DNA of 64,000 bases from positions 3,164,501 to 3,228,500 of the forward strand of contig JAPYKE020000037.1 in the NCBI GenBank assembly GCA_028554795.2. The letters are read 5' to 3'. How positions within the stretch are numbered: the first letter of the stretch is position 1; each line of letters begins with the position of its first letter. A program made the translations under genes and the position numbers. The notes beneath the pieces were generated by a model, which was given only the letters and a program-made list of their open reading frames with translations, ran no database searches and was not told the DNA's origin. This document shows positions 41,086 to 54,019 of the stretch, in pieces. This DNA comes from Sinohyriopsis cumingii. Taxonomy: Eukaryota; Mollusca; Bivalvia; Unionida; Unionidae.

Positions 41086-42560
41086 ACTCCCAAAAGCATA
41101 TTTGACGGTGTTTGTCTAATGCAAGCGGAAAACGTAAGAAGGTCTGTAGGGATACCAGCAGTAGTTAAAACCGTTATCATTTATGAACAGATTATAGCCA
41201 AACTTTGCGATGCTTGAACCCTAACTCGGAGAAGTTTTGATTTCAACCCATGTTTGACAGTCGGTAAAGAATAACCAATTCCAACAGTAGGAAACCTTCG
41301 AAGAAAATTAGTCGAGACGATTTCGACGAATTCGCGGTTAAATGAAAGAGGTCAAATACAACATATGAGATCAGAATAGTATACCTTACGGATATAGTTA
41401 AGCCTCTACGTCTTCTCTTTAAAGAGTTCTGACAATGGACCTTCCTTGATATTTTATCTCTGTGCGACAGAGTCCACCCACGAAGAAGCAATGACGAATA
41501 TCGCCGATAGGAAACAATGTCGTGTACCGGGTATGAAAAACACTAAAATGTTCATAGATTGTTTCAAATTTCTGCACTAATTAAACCGCTACGAAGAGGA
41601 TTTTGATTACGACGTCTCTTGGATATTATGTAAATAACAGAGAGAAAAAGTGGAAGAAAATACCTATAGCCAATATCGAGAAATTCTAGGCTAGATAAAT
41701 TTAGTCGAGCACAACACATGAAGGTAGGACTTTACAATATGTTTAAATTTGAGCCAATCCTTTCCCTCTTTATACAGTTTTTACACAGATTCATCTTTGA
41801 TATTGCAATAAATTTGGAGTTTCAGACATTTGCATATAGCTCTCCATTTTAAGGATTTCTTAGATTTAAGTGATCATTTGGTTGATATTGGGAAGTCGGT
41901 GTCCTCTACCTGACTAACTAGCCAATTGCTAGAGGAAAACGTCACATATTGCAGTGGTGCTGAGATTCCAGGATGACATGGTTTAATTTTTTATTGAGTT
42001 CAGGTCAGAGTACCATAAGTGTCCATGGAGATGAGTAGTCCTATTAAACCCTAATTATATGCAATGATTATGTGAGTGCATGTGCAGTCTTCGTCATAGG
42101 TGACTGGTAAATTGTGCAATAGAGTAATTCAAAAGGGACTGTTCCGTTGTCTTGGAGACGTCTTGTGTTGTTGTTTTAAATGTAGATATGGTGGAAGGTT
42201 ATAGATGAAATGAGGCTTAAAAGCATGATTTGACTGGCCTGAGGTAGCAAAGGTAAAATAGTTCCCTGTATAGGGTGTTTGAGTTGTATATTTTCCAGGC
42301 GTGAAATACTACCGATACATTACGGATATGGAAAAAGGAGAAACAGTGCAGATGCGAAGTCGTGGCGAAAAAAGCAAAATAAAGGGCGCCTCAGGGGTTA
42401 CCGGCTATGAAAAACACGTAAATGTTAATAAACTGTATCAATAGCTTGCACTCATGGAGACCTTACTTAGAGGATTTTGATGTCAACGCCTCTTATACTG
42501 TTTCGAAATAAGACCCGTTTCTAATAGCAGAACAAGTTTAGATAAAAAGAGGTGTGTTTT
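39716..42560. repeat. Left long inverted repeat with internal units
   Basis: After the palindromic tip and about 700 bases of unique sequence, a motif of the form GATTTTGAT-TAACGCCTCT...ATCTAGTTAGGGATCTCTTC then CAAC recurs at about 40404, 40765, 41230, 41595 and 42470. The units are therefore roughly 350-500 bp and strongly diverged. The inner boundary is approximate. Confidence 0.7.
40996..41081. repeat. (TA)n microsatellite
   Basis: About 43 TA dinucleotides within the left long inverted repeat. Confidence 0.97.
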
Positions 42561-43555
42561 TATTTCTTATAATGATACTGAAGTTTGTGTTTTTCTAAAC
42601 ATGACCATGTCAAGTGGTGTGGAATAAAAAATTGTTTTTTGCATGATGTGATGTGTTATGGCAGATATGTAAATGTCGTATTGATATCTACATATCTAGC
42701 AGCTTTGCACTTACGTTATCTATATGTGACTAACCTATGAGATTAAAAATACCGATGTTGCCTCTTTTCAGGTCTGATTGGTATGTGGAACAAGACAGAA
42801 GAGTTGAATTAGCTCGGATGCTGTCCAGCGATTAGGTGGTGATACAAAAGAATCATAATACATGTTAAATTCACCTGGATTTGTTCATTCTACCACATTG
42901 ATATATTACCTCAAAACATATCATAAATCTTCCACGAAAGACATCAACAACACTGGTTAGTATTGTAAAGCCTCCCTGAAGCTATATTTTCCTATTTGCC
43001 TTTCATTATTATTGATTTTGAAATGCTTTTTCTTTGTATCATCAATCATGGTCCTGGTCCTATCACTATTAGAAATTTATATTATTATATATACTAACAA
43101 TTGGCTGAGGAATAGAATAACACTTGTAATTCTTTTTTCATTATTTACACCTGTATGCATTTAAATCTGAAACATAGCACTTGTCATTGTTTTTAATGTG
43201 TGTAGACCTGTATGCATTTAAATGTGGAACCTAGCAAATGTAATTTTTTTTTGTAGTGTGTAGACCTATATGCATTTAAACAAGCATATTACAATTTGCC
43301 CCAAAATTCATTGTGAGCTATCATGCTTCACTACCCCTAGACAAAACATTATAAGTTGTATAGACCAAAGCCACCACTCCCAAATATCATTCATAGGTCA
43401 ACTGTGCCTTTAAAAGTTATCAGTTTCTTTCCATTTGGTAATATAAAAATGCACCTTACTGGACACCGGCACAACACAGTCTTACTGTTGTTACACTTTC
43501 TTAATGTCATAAATTATTACAGCTGTAACTTTCTTACAGTCATCAAGCTTAATTA
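42561..43555. other. Non-coding stretch
   Basis: AT-rich sequence. Three loose copies of GTAGACCTGTATGCATTTAA occur at about 43145-43280. No gene seen. Confidence 0.4.
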
Positions 43556-43775
43556 CATTTGTCACACTTTCTTACAGTTGTCACACTTTCTTACAGTTGT
43601 CACACTTCTTACAGTTGTTGCACTTTCTTATGGCTGACACACTTTCTTACAGTTGTCGCACGTTAAATACAGTTGTAACTTTCTTACAGTTTGCACACTT
43701 AATTACAGTTGTCACACTAGCATACAGTTTCCACATGTCTTACTGTTGTGACATTTTCTTACAGTTGTTGCATTC
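43556..43775. repeat. 19-20 bp minisatellite
   Basis: About ten copies of CACTTTCTTACAGTTGTCA with small variations. Reading frames across it are repeat artefacts. Confidence 0.85.
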
Positions 43776-44639
43776 CTTGCTTGCCATAAAAGTCAATACG
43801 ATTTCATGAGTAAAGTTGAAATATGTGTGACTTGCTAATACAAGGGTTTGACTAATATTGGCTATTAACAATTTGGCCTAATAAGACCTGGTTACAATTA
43901 ATATTTAATGATTAGTTCCCATGAATGTAGTCTCAGTGTATTGTCACAGTATTTTTCCTGTCTTCTTTTGGTGATAATCCTTCGCTTCAATTGAGTTATA
44001 TTTAGTATTCATATAAATGAAATTGTTTGTTCTTTAGAGCACTATGTTTTGCTTGCATGTGAGTATTTTGGCAACAGTGCAAGGTAATCTGGCATTGAAG
44101 AATGCTCAAAAGTAAAATGTACCCCATAATGTTTTACTTTCAGTTTAATCTCTCCAAAAAGTGTATGTTAATCTGTGACAAGTACTTAACACATTTACAT
44201 AAACATATGATTTATTAGGATTTGAGCAAACTGAAAAGTTTACAACAGACACACTAATGTACCGACTATATAGGGAAAATATTTATTGCCCGAGTCCAGC
44301 TGGGCATTGTATATCAACTGTAAATAATCGGTCAATTCTGAGTTAAGATAGTTTGATATTAAAAGTAGTGCTAAAATAGAAATATAAATCAAGAAATAAT
44401 TGTATGCTCCTGACGTGTGTTATATTTTTGCATGAATATGTTTCAGTATTCAGCTGAAATACAATATATTGATGAAATTGAAAATTACTGGGTAGTCTAA
44501 AATCAAATCAGAGGTGTTGCAATGCAGATATAGTTATCCAGTTTATTTTAGGTTTAGGAAAGAACCTGTATTTCAATAAAGTAGGTTGAATGTTCATTAG
44601 AGAAAGCTATTGTAAAATACACACATCTTATACCCTCTG

Positions 44640-44902
44640 TCTCATGGTTTGCATAACTCATCAGTTTATCAGGTGAACCAACATGAGCACTCTATTCCCC
44701 TGTAATAACACTTTGTTGATAGCACAATGGTTAAATAAAAGGATCAATGGCTCCAGAAGAGTACTTGTTCCGATTACAGACCCAGATGTGGCTTGTCGAA
44801 AACCTGATAGTGTAAACATTGATCAACTCAAACTTGTTGACTTAGTAGCTTGTGGGGTACTTGTCAAAATCAAGCATTTCTCATTTTCATATAAAGGTAG
44901 CT

Positions 44903-44991
<89 letters not shown>

Positions 44992-47220
44992 AATAGTGAT
45001 ACATGGGTTTATCTTCAAACGTTATTGCTTCTGAGGTGATATTATCTAATAGTTAAGTGTTGAGAAAAGCCTAAAATTCAGATCAAATCACCAAATCAAG
45101 TTTGGACATGTATTCAACTGTTAGAGATATTCATCAATTTACACTAGCCCTGTACAAGGAAGTTTTGAAAATCTATCAGCCAACCTTATAACCAGCTTTT
45201 TCTGTGCTCCTCTGTGCTCTCAGTAGAATACATTGTAAAGTGTCATAAACGTCAGTTAGAATAGATAGTAAAATTGATTTATAAATAATAAATAGATAAA
45301 TAAAACCAGATCAGGTCAGGGGAACACATTGGTCTTATTTATTCATTTGAAATGCTGTTTTTCTGTATTTTTAAATGTTCTCACCTTCTATGATCAAACT
45401 ACTCACCGATGTTTCCATCTTTCTAATTTTTCATCATTTGCTTTTCAAACCAAAATTCCAAAAATGTTTTATCACGTTTGCTGCATTTAAAGATGCCCTA
45501 GTCTGACACCCTGTCGAGCGGGTAATGATAACAAGGAAGATAACTGCAATAAACTGTGTCCAACATGCATTGTCCTGTTGCTCAATATTTCCCAGTCATT
45601 AAGGGGTGGTATCGGTGTTAATACATCCTATACATTAACCAATAATACTTTAATTCTGCATTTTTCATTTGAATTGATCATATTATATTTAAACTGATCA
45701 TATCTTTATAATATACGTCACTTTTCGAAACTTCAAAACGAAATAGCATTCTTACTTTTATGGAAATTAGATTGTATCGGTAGTCAGCCCATTTCTCTTA
45801 TCTTTGTAGGCCACTATCAAGATGATAGGTTCTGTTACTAACTGAAACTTCTTGACTGTGTAATTTAATCTAAATAAAATAATTAGAAAATATATGTGAG
45901 GTTAAAAATAGGACAGGTCATCATGAAATATGCCAGCAGCTGACTGTTTCAGAAGATATAAACCGTAGAGAAGAGCGAAGTGAAGGAAGATCAAATATAT
46001 ATCTTGTATCACTTGTATAAATATATTTTTAAATGTTGTAAACTGATACAGGTGAACAAGAGACAATTATACTTTCAAATTTATACACATATGTTTAGTT
46101 TATGTATTTGGAATGACGAAACCTACTGGTGCCTTTTATGACCACAAATCATTGAAGTACTTTATCTCCCATTGAAAACTATTTGCGGACAGCACAAAGG
46201 TTAGATAAGATTGTGCGATTCATTCCAAGGATGCCTATGTTTGCATTTTAACCTCCCAGGTATTGCTGATTTGAACCAGATAGTGCAAACATGAAATAGA
46301 GAGGACTTGTTGATTGCTAGGCAGATTTGGGCGTAGTTGTCAAACTCCGGAATTTGGCATCCTCAGATGTATTAATCCAAACCGCAACTTATTCCTAAAA
46401 ATCCAGAATAGCCCATATTTATGTAATTAAAAGTGAGATAAATTCAAAGGTATTTCTTCAAAGAGGATAATATAGAATAATTATATTTTTATAAAGCCGT
46501 AGGTTCAGGTACACTTACAAATCACCATCTCGAGTGCAGCAGTTGGTCGCATAGCCACTCATGTATTCTTTCTTACTAGTCATATCAAAAGACGTCTTGA
46601 GTTGGATGTTGCAAGTTTAGATTTTTACCCCTTCCCTATACAAGAGAGTGTTAATCCAAATATCAAAAATGTGTCAGGCTAAAATTATAAATGGTGTAAT
46701 TTATAATAAAATTTAAAGATCACATTTCATCTATTAAACATATTAACTTACTTTAACTTCTGTTATTGGAATTTGAACCTGTCATAAAGTACTGGATGGT
46801 AGGTAATTTTAAGTATATTATAACAAGAGGTATGATTAGGTTGAGATATCGGTTGGCTAATCATTTGTCTGGCCGTCCCATACCAATATATATCTTGACC
46901 CTGTCTGTTTGCATACATTAATGCCTGTAAGGGAAAGCTAACTTATTACTGAACAAACTTGGTATCTTTTAACTAACTTTACATCCTTTATGTTTTTCTT
47001 AGAAGTCAAATATCAGTAGCCATGATATGCAAATTTTTCTGCGCTCATGTATTATCAGGAGAACACATTATGAAATGTTATAAAACCTGGTTTGCAAATG
47101 TAGTAAAAATAAACAAATTAATGAATAAATAAATGAAGATAGAGCAGGTCCTTAGAATAATAAAATCAGAGCAGGTCACAATAATACATGATTAAAATAA
47201 ATTTATTTCAAGTACCAGAG
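44640..47220 (+). repeat. Two diverged copies of a roughly 1.3-kb direct repeat
   Basis: Copy 1 (about 44640-45450) and copy 2 (about 45890-47220) share several landmarks. These include GATAGTGTAAACATTGATCA against GATAGTGCAAACATGAAATA, a block with TAGCACAATGGTTA-like sequence, and TTACACTAGCCCTGTACAAG against ACCCCTTCCCTATACAAGAG. A third copy lies at 54025-55080 beyond the nested Maverick. Non-coding. Confidence 0.55.
44907..44988. repeat. (TA)n microsatellite
   Basis: About 40 TA dinucleotides interrupting copy 1 of the direct repeat. Confidence 0.97.
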
Positions 47221-47258
47221 TTCACTTTCTGCATTTAAATCTGTTTTACCATTTATAA

Positions 47259-47460
47259 TTGGCGAAGTGATTAGAGCAACCGCCTCGGATGCGGGAGGTC
47301 GCGGGTTCAAACACCGGTCAAGTCTTACCAAAAATGGTAATAGCAACTGCCTCGCTTGGCCCTCAGCATTAAAAGGTTAGTGCTTGGACTGGTCGGCCTG
47401 GTGTCAGGATAATGTGACTGGGTGGGGCATGATACTACGTATCTGCGGCGGCATGATAAG
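47259..47460 (+). mobile_element. tRNA-derived SINE
   Basis: The head contains the A-box-like TGGCGAAGTGATTAGAGCAA and the B-box GGGTTCAAACACC, spaced as in a tRNA. A conserved-looking body follows (CCTCAGCATTAAAAGGTTAG, CTGGTCGGCCTGGTGTCAGG). It lies directly next to the left end of the second Maverick. Confidence 0.65.
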
Positions 47461-47475
47461 TAACACGTTAGTTCT

Positions 47476-47710
47476 AGCAGCAGAGAGGGCGAACAACCTC
47501 TAATTGGTTCACCCTCAGATTCGCAAAATAAGCTTTCCAGGAGAATCGCGAAAAATCGCGATATTTCTCATTATCCGACATGAGACGGCCCTGTTCACCG
47601 AACTTAATAGACTCCATCCCCACTTACTGGTTATCACGACCGGCGAAAAAATCTCAGGAAAATCAGCGATTGTGTCGGTACCAAGTTGAGAGCCCGCCCT
47701 CTCTGCTGCT
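47476..47710. repeat. Terminal repeat of the second Maverick
   Basis: AGCAGCAGAGAGGGCGAAC at the outer tip, and GCCCTCTCTGCTGCT at the inner tip (47696-47710), are inverted copies of each other, as in the first element. The sequence between them is largely different from the first element's repeat. Confidence 0.85.
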
Positions 47711-48379
47711 ATAAATTTATCCAAAAATTGTATCAAGTCCGATAAGATACCTTGTTCAGGAATCGTGTAAATTTATTGTTATAAATCCGTGTGGGGTTAA
47801 CTGAGCCTGACTAAGTAATAAAAAAAAATTATTTAATTATATCCATGTCACCGCTACACCAGGTCTGATGAATATTTCTTAGGGTATGTGTATCAACTCC
47901 GTTAACCACAGCAAGAATATTACAGTTATCTCTGATCACTTTTGGTATTTGAGTGCATCGTTGAGTAACATAAATCACAACTGTCTTTTTGTGTCTGCCT
48001 CTTGAAAATATCCATGCTGGATTTGATTGTTTATCAAGACTTACATCATCGTAAACAACTAAATTATTAATAAATCCATCAATATCGTCAATACTTGGTG
48101 CTTCATCAATATCAGTTATAAATTCAACAACATCGTCTCCGCGCTCATCCAACGATTTTGCGCTTTCATTAAAATCATTTAGTACATCATAACATCGCTG
48201 ATCATCAACTGAAGGTGCTACCAAATACAACTTATCCCACTTCATTATTAAATTAAGTAACCACTGCGTCTTACCACTTCCAGATGGACCTGGGATAATC
48301 ATACGAACAGAATTTGGTAGCGCGGCATGATGCTTAACTGGTTTTCAATTTCTTGTTGCAAACAAATCAATGATTTCCA
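47711..48379 (-). pseudogene. Packaging ATPase (second copy)
   Basis: The intact part is 48302-47829: IIPGPSGSGKTQWLLNL (Walker A, with Pro for Gly before the loop), NNLVVYDDV (Walker B), YVTQRCTQIPKVIRDNC. The start at 48379 (MEIIDL) is separated by a stop near 48345. The C-terminal part after 47829 is readable only in other frames as far as 47711. Close relative of the intact gene at 27375-28037. Confidence 0.85.
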
Positions 48380-48400
48380 TTAGATATAATATAAAATAAT

Positions 48401-48942
48401 ATGGATTTATATTGTGAGAAATGCAGGAAGCGTACCCCAACAAGTGATCTAACAATATCACAACAAAAAATAACAGATCAGCGCTTACAGGAAAGTGTGA
48501 ACGATGTGGCACAAAAAATTTAAATTTATTCCCACGCAGTCAGGTGAAAAACCAAAGTCAATTTTTTTTAAAAAGCAACACGGAGGTGATATTGCAGCAA
48601 AATTAGGAAAATTACCCGGAACACCGTGTGCTAAATATCAAGGAGAAAAACATCTTCTAGGATATAATTAATGCGGCCCTGGACCCGACTTGATATCAGA
48701 CTTAACAACTAAGATCAACCAAGACCATGAGAGTATCCGATAAACGCTATTGATAAAGGGTGTGATGCTCATGATGAAGCTTATAAAAGTAAAAATCTAC
48801 AAGATAGGCATATCGCAGATGTGAAATTAATTCACGCGCTAAATTCCATCACGAATAAATCTTTCAAGGAATCATTGGCTAATTGGTTAGTTAGATCTGC
48901 AATGAAAGGTAAATTAGCGCTTGTTACTGGCAATTATTTATA
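48401..48942 (+). pseudogene. Zinc-ribbon/PLA2-like gene (second copy)
   Basis: ATG 48401 starts a YCEKC-type zinc ribbon, but several frameshifts follow. The catalytic block is readable as CDAHDEAYKS near 48765-48795, and the C-terminus (SLANWLVRSAMKGKLALVTG) is complete, ending just before the integrase ATG at 48943. This end shows that the Trp codon is ancestral at the position where the first copy has TAG. Confidence 0.75.
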
Positions 48943-49903
48943 ATGGAATCGATTTATTATTCCGCAGGAGGATACTGGAAGGGTAACGCAGAGATTAGTA
49001 AACTCGCTGAAGCAGCAAAGGTCACACGTGTTACTGCTAAAACAAATGGTTATCCCGACAGGCAATGTGGCAAATTTATATACCACCACCTAAATAAATT
49101 TACTTTGCACATTTTGATGTTAGTGTTCCTAATGAAGTTCAATAGACTGATATATTATTTCTACCACATGATACCATTAAAATACAAAGACGTCAAATAA
49201 CATACAAGTACGCGCTCACTGTAGTTGATGTTGCAAGTAGATACAAAGAGACAGAACCGTTGTCAACAAAGACGGCAACTGAAGTAGTTTCTGCGTTTGA
49301 ACGAATTTATCAACGAGGTGGTCTACGATGGCCAAGCTGTTATAGATTGATCCTGGCGAAGAATTTCAGGGTGTAGTATCATCGCTGATGAAGCAACATA
49401 ACGTCACCATCAGACGAGGACATACTGCAATTCACCGCGATCAGGCAATTGTTAAGCGATTTAATCGAACACTTGCTGAGCGGTTATTTGGATAACAATA
49501 CGCGAAGGAATTGATTCAGGACAAGAGATCACGCGAACGGGTTGCTAGATTACCAGGTGTTATAACCGCATTAAATAATGAAATAACTCGAACAACCAAC
49601 ATAAAACCTATTAACGATATCATAAAAAACATACCACAACGACGTGATTTTTCAGCTTAGCCAGTATTAGGTAATGTGACTGTAAGATATTTATGTGAAC
49701 CACGTGAACTTGAAGGTGGTAAAAAAAGAGCGACTGATCCTATCTGGAGCATCACTACACACAAGATATCTAGTATAACTAGATCTACTGGTAGGCCAAC
49801 AATCTGCAGACTGGATTCAACTGCTCCTCAGCGTAGATTTACACGTGAGCAATTACAAGTAATTCCCGAAGACACACAATTACCGCCCAAATCACTTAAC
49901 TAG
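48943..49903 (+). pseudogene. DDE integrase (second copy)
   Basis: From MESIYYSAGGYWKGNAE at 48943, the N-terminal part drifts through frames. The first Asp block (YALTVVDVASRY) is at about 49208-49245, and the glutamate block (RDQAIVKRFNRTLAERLFG) is at about 49438-49495. The C-terminal part (49676-49903) is open and ends in LPPKSLN. Several stops make it inactive. Confidence 0.8.
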
Positions 49904-51554
49904 CACCCCAACGTCGATTACATTCAAGACAGGTCAGCATCACATTTTCTCGTATATGACCGTAACTATTATCTGTAATGTCTACGGTAAATTATCTTGG
50001 ATTATTACTCGAGTACTGCAACAACATTACACAATTACAGCTCGCACAGTGATTATTCAGCTGTTGTTTCAGCGCATTAACAAATTCAACATCAAGATCA
50101 AAATCGCGATTATTCTTTTTATCACTTTGTTTATAACCAGCCAATTTTTTTCTTATTATATCAACTTGACCATTATCGTTGTCATCATTAATCACTGACT
50201 CGTCCGAGACAATCCTTCGAAGCTGAGACATTCTTCTAACTCTGGACACTGCGATATAAACTAAGTTTGACCATTCTATGCGATCATCAACAATCAAAAC
50301 GACTGTATCATTAATAGTCAGCCCTTGAGATGAATGAATCATCATCGCGTATCCTAGCGTCCACGGTGAATTATTTGTTTTTAGTGAATCCTCAACAACA
50401 TTTACTTCAACAGCGACAATATCATTCAACACAAGATTCTGTTTCTTTGACTCTGTCAGGGGTCCTGGTATATCAACGTCAATATTCTGCCGTCGCGTAT
50501 CAGCTGGTCTATAACATAACGGCACTGGCAATGTTGGAAAAAAAATTATTGTGTAACTGAAATGACTGCCGTTGAAGTGTGTCTCTGACTTTCTTTCTAC
50601 TTGCCACTATCGTTTGGTTTCCACGTTTCCCAAACGTCAATCAAGGAAGTTTCTGAAATCACCTCGCGCATTATTGCACACTGAATTTTATTCGGTTGTA
50701 GTCTGATTAATTTTTTTAATCCCTTTAATTCTGCGTCGAGAGATCTGTGATTATCAGTTATCTCTGTATAATAATCAACAAAATTCTTCAACCAATCGTG
50801 TGGAGATGGCCCAACAAACGGAGGTGGTTCACCGTGATCGCCGCACATAACCAATGCCTTATTTTTTGTTAATAGCCAATCAAGAAATATCATTAATGTT
50901 TCTAACGGCACTGTGCATACCTTATCCCAAATAATAACTTTTGGAAAATATTTCTCTCCCATTCGGTCAGGAGTCCATGCGTCACCCTTGTAACTGAAAT
51001 AACTGTGATAAGTGCAAGAATTAACACCTCTTTGTTTCATCTCCCTGGCGAGTCTGTGTGTTGGTGTTAGCACAATCATGTCATCTGAATTCTGTCGAAA
51101 TAATTCGATCACTCGAGTCGTCTAACCAGAAACCCTCGGCCTGTTCAAATAAACCGTCTTGTGTCTGGATACTGGATCATACACAGATGCCGCACTCCAC
51201 ATTTCCGATATCTGATTATTTTTTTAATAAATATCTTCAATCGTAACATCTGCGGATTCGGAATAATTACATAACAATTCTTCTTTTATTCTCCGCGAAC
51301 CCCATGATGCATCAGTGTTTGTAAAACCAGTTACCAACGGTGCATATTTCTTATCGATATAAAACGAATCCGTTGCAACTCTGACTGCAGTGTCAGGTAA
51401 TCTGTTTATCATCGATAATAAATATATCGAAACATAAGCGATCATTGAAGATCTTAAATGAGCAAACTGAGGTGACTCTCCATCAATGTAACTAACAATT
51501 GTACCCAATCTTTGTTCCGTTGGATAAATAGGCATTTTCTCGGCTTACAAATCT
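49896..51554 (-). pseudogene. Polymerase-helicase-HNH fusion, C-terminal two thirds (second copy)
   Basis: Polymerase part 51535-51224 (RLGTIVSYIDGESPQ, motif C as RVATDSFYIDKKY). Helicase part 51112-50597 (TPTHRLAREMKQRGV, VIIWDKVCTVPLETL, MCGDHGEPPP). The frame 50531-49992 contains helicase motif V (GYAMMIHSSQGLT), motif VI (YIAVSRVRRMSQLRRI) and, without a break, the HNH cysteine pair (NHCASCNCVML). The HNH end is readable to about 49896. The codon at the first copy's TGA (24840) is TGC here, within WDKVCTV. This copy proves that helicase and HNH were one protein. Confidence 0.85.
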
Positions 51555-52337
51555 ATTTGATAGTATTATTTTGTTTTTAATCCAGATGATACCGTGTATA
51601 CGACATTGGTAATATGCCAGGGAGTTACTCCGGGTGGAATTTTAATCAGACTAATTTTGTTAACGATCTCAGAAATTCCACTTTCGACATCTTCTAGTGT
51701 TTTTTTGGTTGTGTCAATGTTACTTCTGATATCTTCGAGTGTTTTTTTTTTTTTTGGTTGTGTCAATGTTAATTTTGATATCAGAAAGTTTCATATCAGC
51801 GGTGGGCGGAGTACCAAGAATTCCTCTGCGGTTCCATTATTTTTTCTAACGTTTCTACTGAGATCTTCAAACGCGTTTACGTAAACGTCATACTCGGCCC
51901 TCAACGTGAAAAATTTAGTGTCTACGGTGTTGTAGTTAATGTCAACATACTTTTTCGTCGCGGCATCTTCGTCGGATGTTAGATCTATTAACACTACTAT
52001 TTTATTTGTTTTGAGTTCACCTGTCATTGTGTCACCGGTATTTTTTAAGCGATCCATTACAATTGTTTTCATCTTGTCTCTGATGGTTGTAAACGATATA
52101 CTTGAGTCTGATCTTTCCGCTGTCAGTGAACACAGGGATGTTATCCGAGGTAGTTCCAAGAACCCTGCGAACTATGTCATTCCATTTGATATTGCTGGTT
52201 TTAAGCTTGCCATGCCGGTCCTGAAAAATAACAACCTCATCTGGGTCTATCCCGGGGAGAGTTAAAAGATTGTCGATCTCATCTTTGGTCTCATACTTTG
52301 ATAAATCTACGTCGTCGCGTTCTTCGCTTCTACGCAT
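51555..52337 (-). pseudogene. Fibre-like gene, 3' truncated (second copy)
   Basis: Frames 52337-52032, 52159-51791 and 51766-51566 carry DDVDLSKYETKDEIDNLL, FQDRHGKLKTSNIKWNDI, NTGDTMTGELKTNKIVVL and DLTSDEDAATKKYVDINYNT, then KKTLEDVESGISEIVNK. The tail motif is better preserved here (AATKKYVD) than in the first copy. The beta-rich head is deleted at the junction with the polymerase gene. Confidence 0.75.
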
Positions 52338-52379
52338 ACTAAGAAATTTTCCGTAAATATCAACCGTTATTCTTTAGAG

Positions 52380-53308
52380 ATTGTTTAATAAAATGTTAAA
52401 TTTTGCAGCGGTATACTCGTGCTCGACTTTGTGAGGTGGTTTGGTTGATTTTGATGACGCGTCAAGTACATTAATTACTTCACGGCCGCATATTGGCGGA
52501 TCGGCGTGTTTGTGTTGGTAGAGTTGAATACCAGATTGGAATGGGAGTGCTTTGCGCGGAAGTGCTTCGTACTCGTTGTACGTATTTCAGAAATTCAACT
52601 GGCGGTGGTAACCCATACGAATCGAAATAAACAATTCCACGTGGATGTATCGCGTAAGCAACCCAGTGAGTTCCAGGGCGTTCGTTGGTATCGAGATTAA
52701 TAATTCCGGATTCTGGATTATTTGGTTGTTGTGGTAATTGATCTCGCATAAAAACACCTTTTTATATTTAATTGTTTAGCAGTATCGAGTAAATCAAAAT
52801 TTGACATCGGCGTGAGACGTGCTGTATTTAACGACGTTTGGGGAACCATGAGGGCGAAGTTCCTGCAAGTCTTAGACCGTATCCGTACCATGAGGGCGGA
52901 GTTCCTGGAAGTCTTAGCCCGCTCCCTTTTTTGCCCCTTCCGAGTTGCTTTCTTTAATGCCATTCTACCAGCGGTTCCAACAGCACCTAACGCAGCTGCT
53001 TTTGCGACACCTGGGGCAGCAGCAGCTATCAGCACCGGAGTTGATGCGAGAAGTGGAAATATACCACCGCTTTTAATCATGTCGCTGATAGCTCTTGGAG
53101 GGAAATCAAGCTGAACTCCAGTTTTTGCTTGCAGCGCGCTGTTCAAATGTTTTAGTTGAGTTTTACTAAACGATGACTTGTTTGGGCCACCATTAGCAAT
53201 GTAATTTTGCTTTAGTGTTATCGTTGCCCCACATGCACTCGCGTATTTTTATTGTGATTTTTTCACCTGACCGGGAGTAAGAGTGACATTAACGTGTCTA
53301 TATGACAT
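52380..53308 (-). pseudogene. Minor capsid-protease fusion (second copy)
   Basis: ATG 53308 begins MSYRHVNVTLTPGQ. The frame 53146-52718 holds IKSGGIFPLLASTPVLIAAA and a basic linker that contains a short tandem duplication (two copies of a roughly 55-bp unit with ...RNSALMV / RNFALMV, 52845-52910). The protease (52749-52480) has GTHWVAYA and VYFDSYGLPPP. The Cys block is disrupted near 52490. Confirms that membrane-active region and protease are one gene. Confidence 0.75.
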
Positions 53309-53339
53309 TTTTATCATTAACGCGATTGGTCTAATTGTC

Positions 53340-53990
53340 TACATGTTTTTGAAAACATTACATGTTTTCTACTGGCGCATCAATGAATCTTATTCTGCTA
53401 CCAACACCTTCAAGTAACATTGCTTTGTCACTGAGTATGACCGCGAATGCTTTGTAATTAGCTTTAGCTCCTCTTACCACATGAGATCGAAAGTGTACAT
53501 CAACGACAGATTGTCAAGCTAAATCAAGATGCTCGGGTGAAAAGTAATAGATTGGATAATGTGTCGTAAAATCCAATTGTGATATTTGCAAGCCACTATC
53601 GATATTTGTATCACGTCCTAGATATTTCATCAAGTGTTGATATACACGCGCAACATGATTATTATCAAAATCTAACTTTATACTCTCTGATGGTTCTTGA
53701 TGCCGGTTTATTTTTAAGGAAACTTCAGAACTGCCGAGTTTGTCAAATATCATATGACTCCGTGTTTGTGACTTTGTTCACGTAACATCTTGAAGAGCAA
53801 TGAAAATATGTCGCGGTGCAGAAACTCCCTGCTGTGATGCTATATGCTACGTAAATAAACCATTAACATTACTTTGATTACTATCTGTGGTTACTGTAAG
53901 CCATGATAACAACGGTTTACCACCTTGATCCATAAAAGAAAGTAGTCGCTGTTCTTCAGCAATTGCTTGAATTAATGGCATTTCTTCTGT
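53340..53990 (-). pseudogene. Major capsid protein-like fragment (second copy)
   Basis: Readable blocks are AIAEEQRLLSFMDQGGKPLL (about 53905-53965), HMIFDKLGSSEVSLKINRHQ (about 53690-53755) and RDTNIDSGLQISQLDFTTHY, PIYYFSPEHLDLA (53514-53630). They match the C-terminal 60% of the gene at 13629-15004. Similarity ends at about 53990, where sequence of the 1.3-kb direct repeat begins. Confidence 0.75.
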
Positions 53991-54019
53991 AAATACGTAG
54001 AAAATGTAGACAGGCTTAG

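Larger units (their letters stand above)
47476..53990 (-). mobile_element. Second Maverick copy, internally deleted and truncated, inverted
   Basis: It starts with a terminal repeat (47476-47710) and carries, in mirror order to the element at 11670-28288, the ATPase, PLA2-like, integrase, polymerase-helicase-HNH, fibre, minor capsid-protease and MCP genes. It ends inside the MCP gene near 53990, without the far TIR. About 7.3 kb of the middle (membrane protein, penton, palindrome, HNH nuclease, zinc protein, N-terminal polymerase) is missing at a junction near 51554. Proteins differ at many positions from the first copy, so the two are separate, fairly old insertions of one family. Confidence 0.9.

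Noticed and set aside
44683-44907. 74-codon frame with protein-like start
   Set aside because: The same sequence recurs, broken, in the other copies of the non-coding 1.3-kb repeat; no domain recognised.
47476-47710. Flip-flop inversion of the TIR interior relative to the first Maverick, as in parvovirus ends
   Set aside because: Short similarity (CCTC-AATTGGTTC type) is seen at both inner and outer sides, so orientation cannot be decided by eye.
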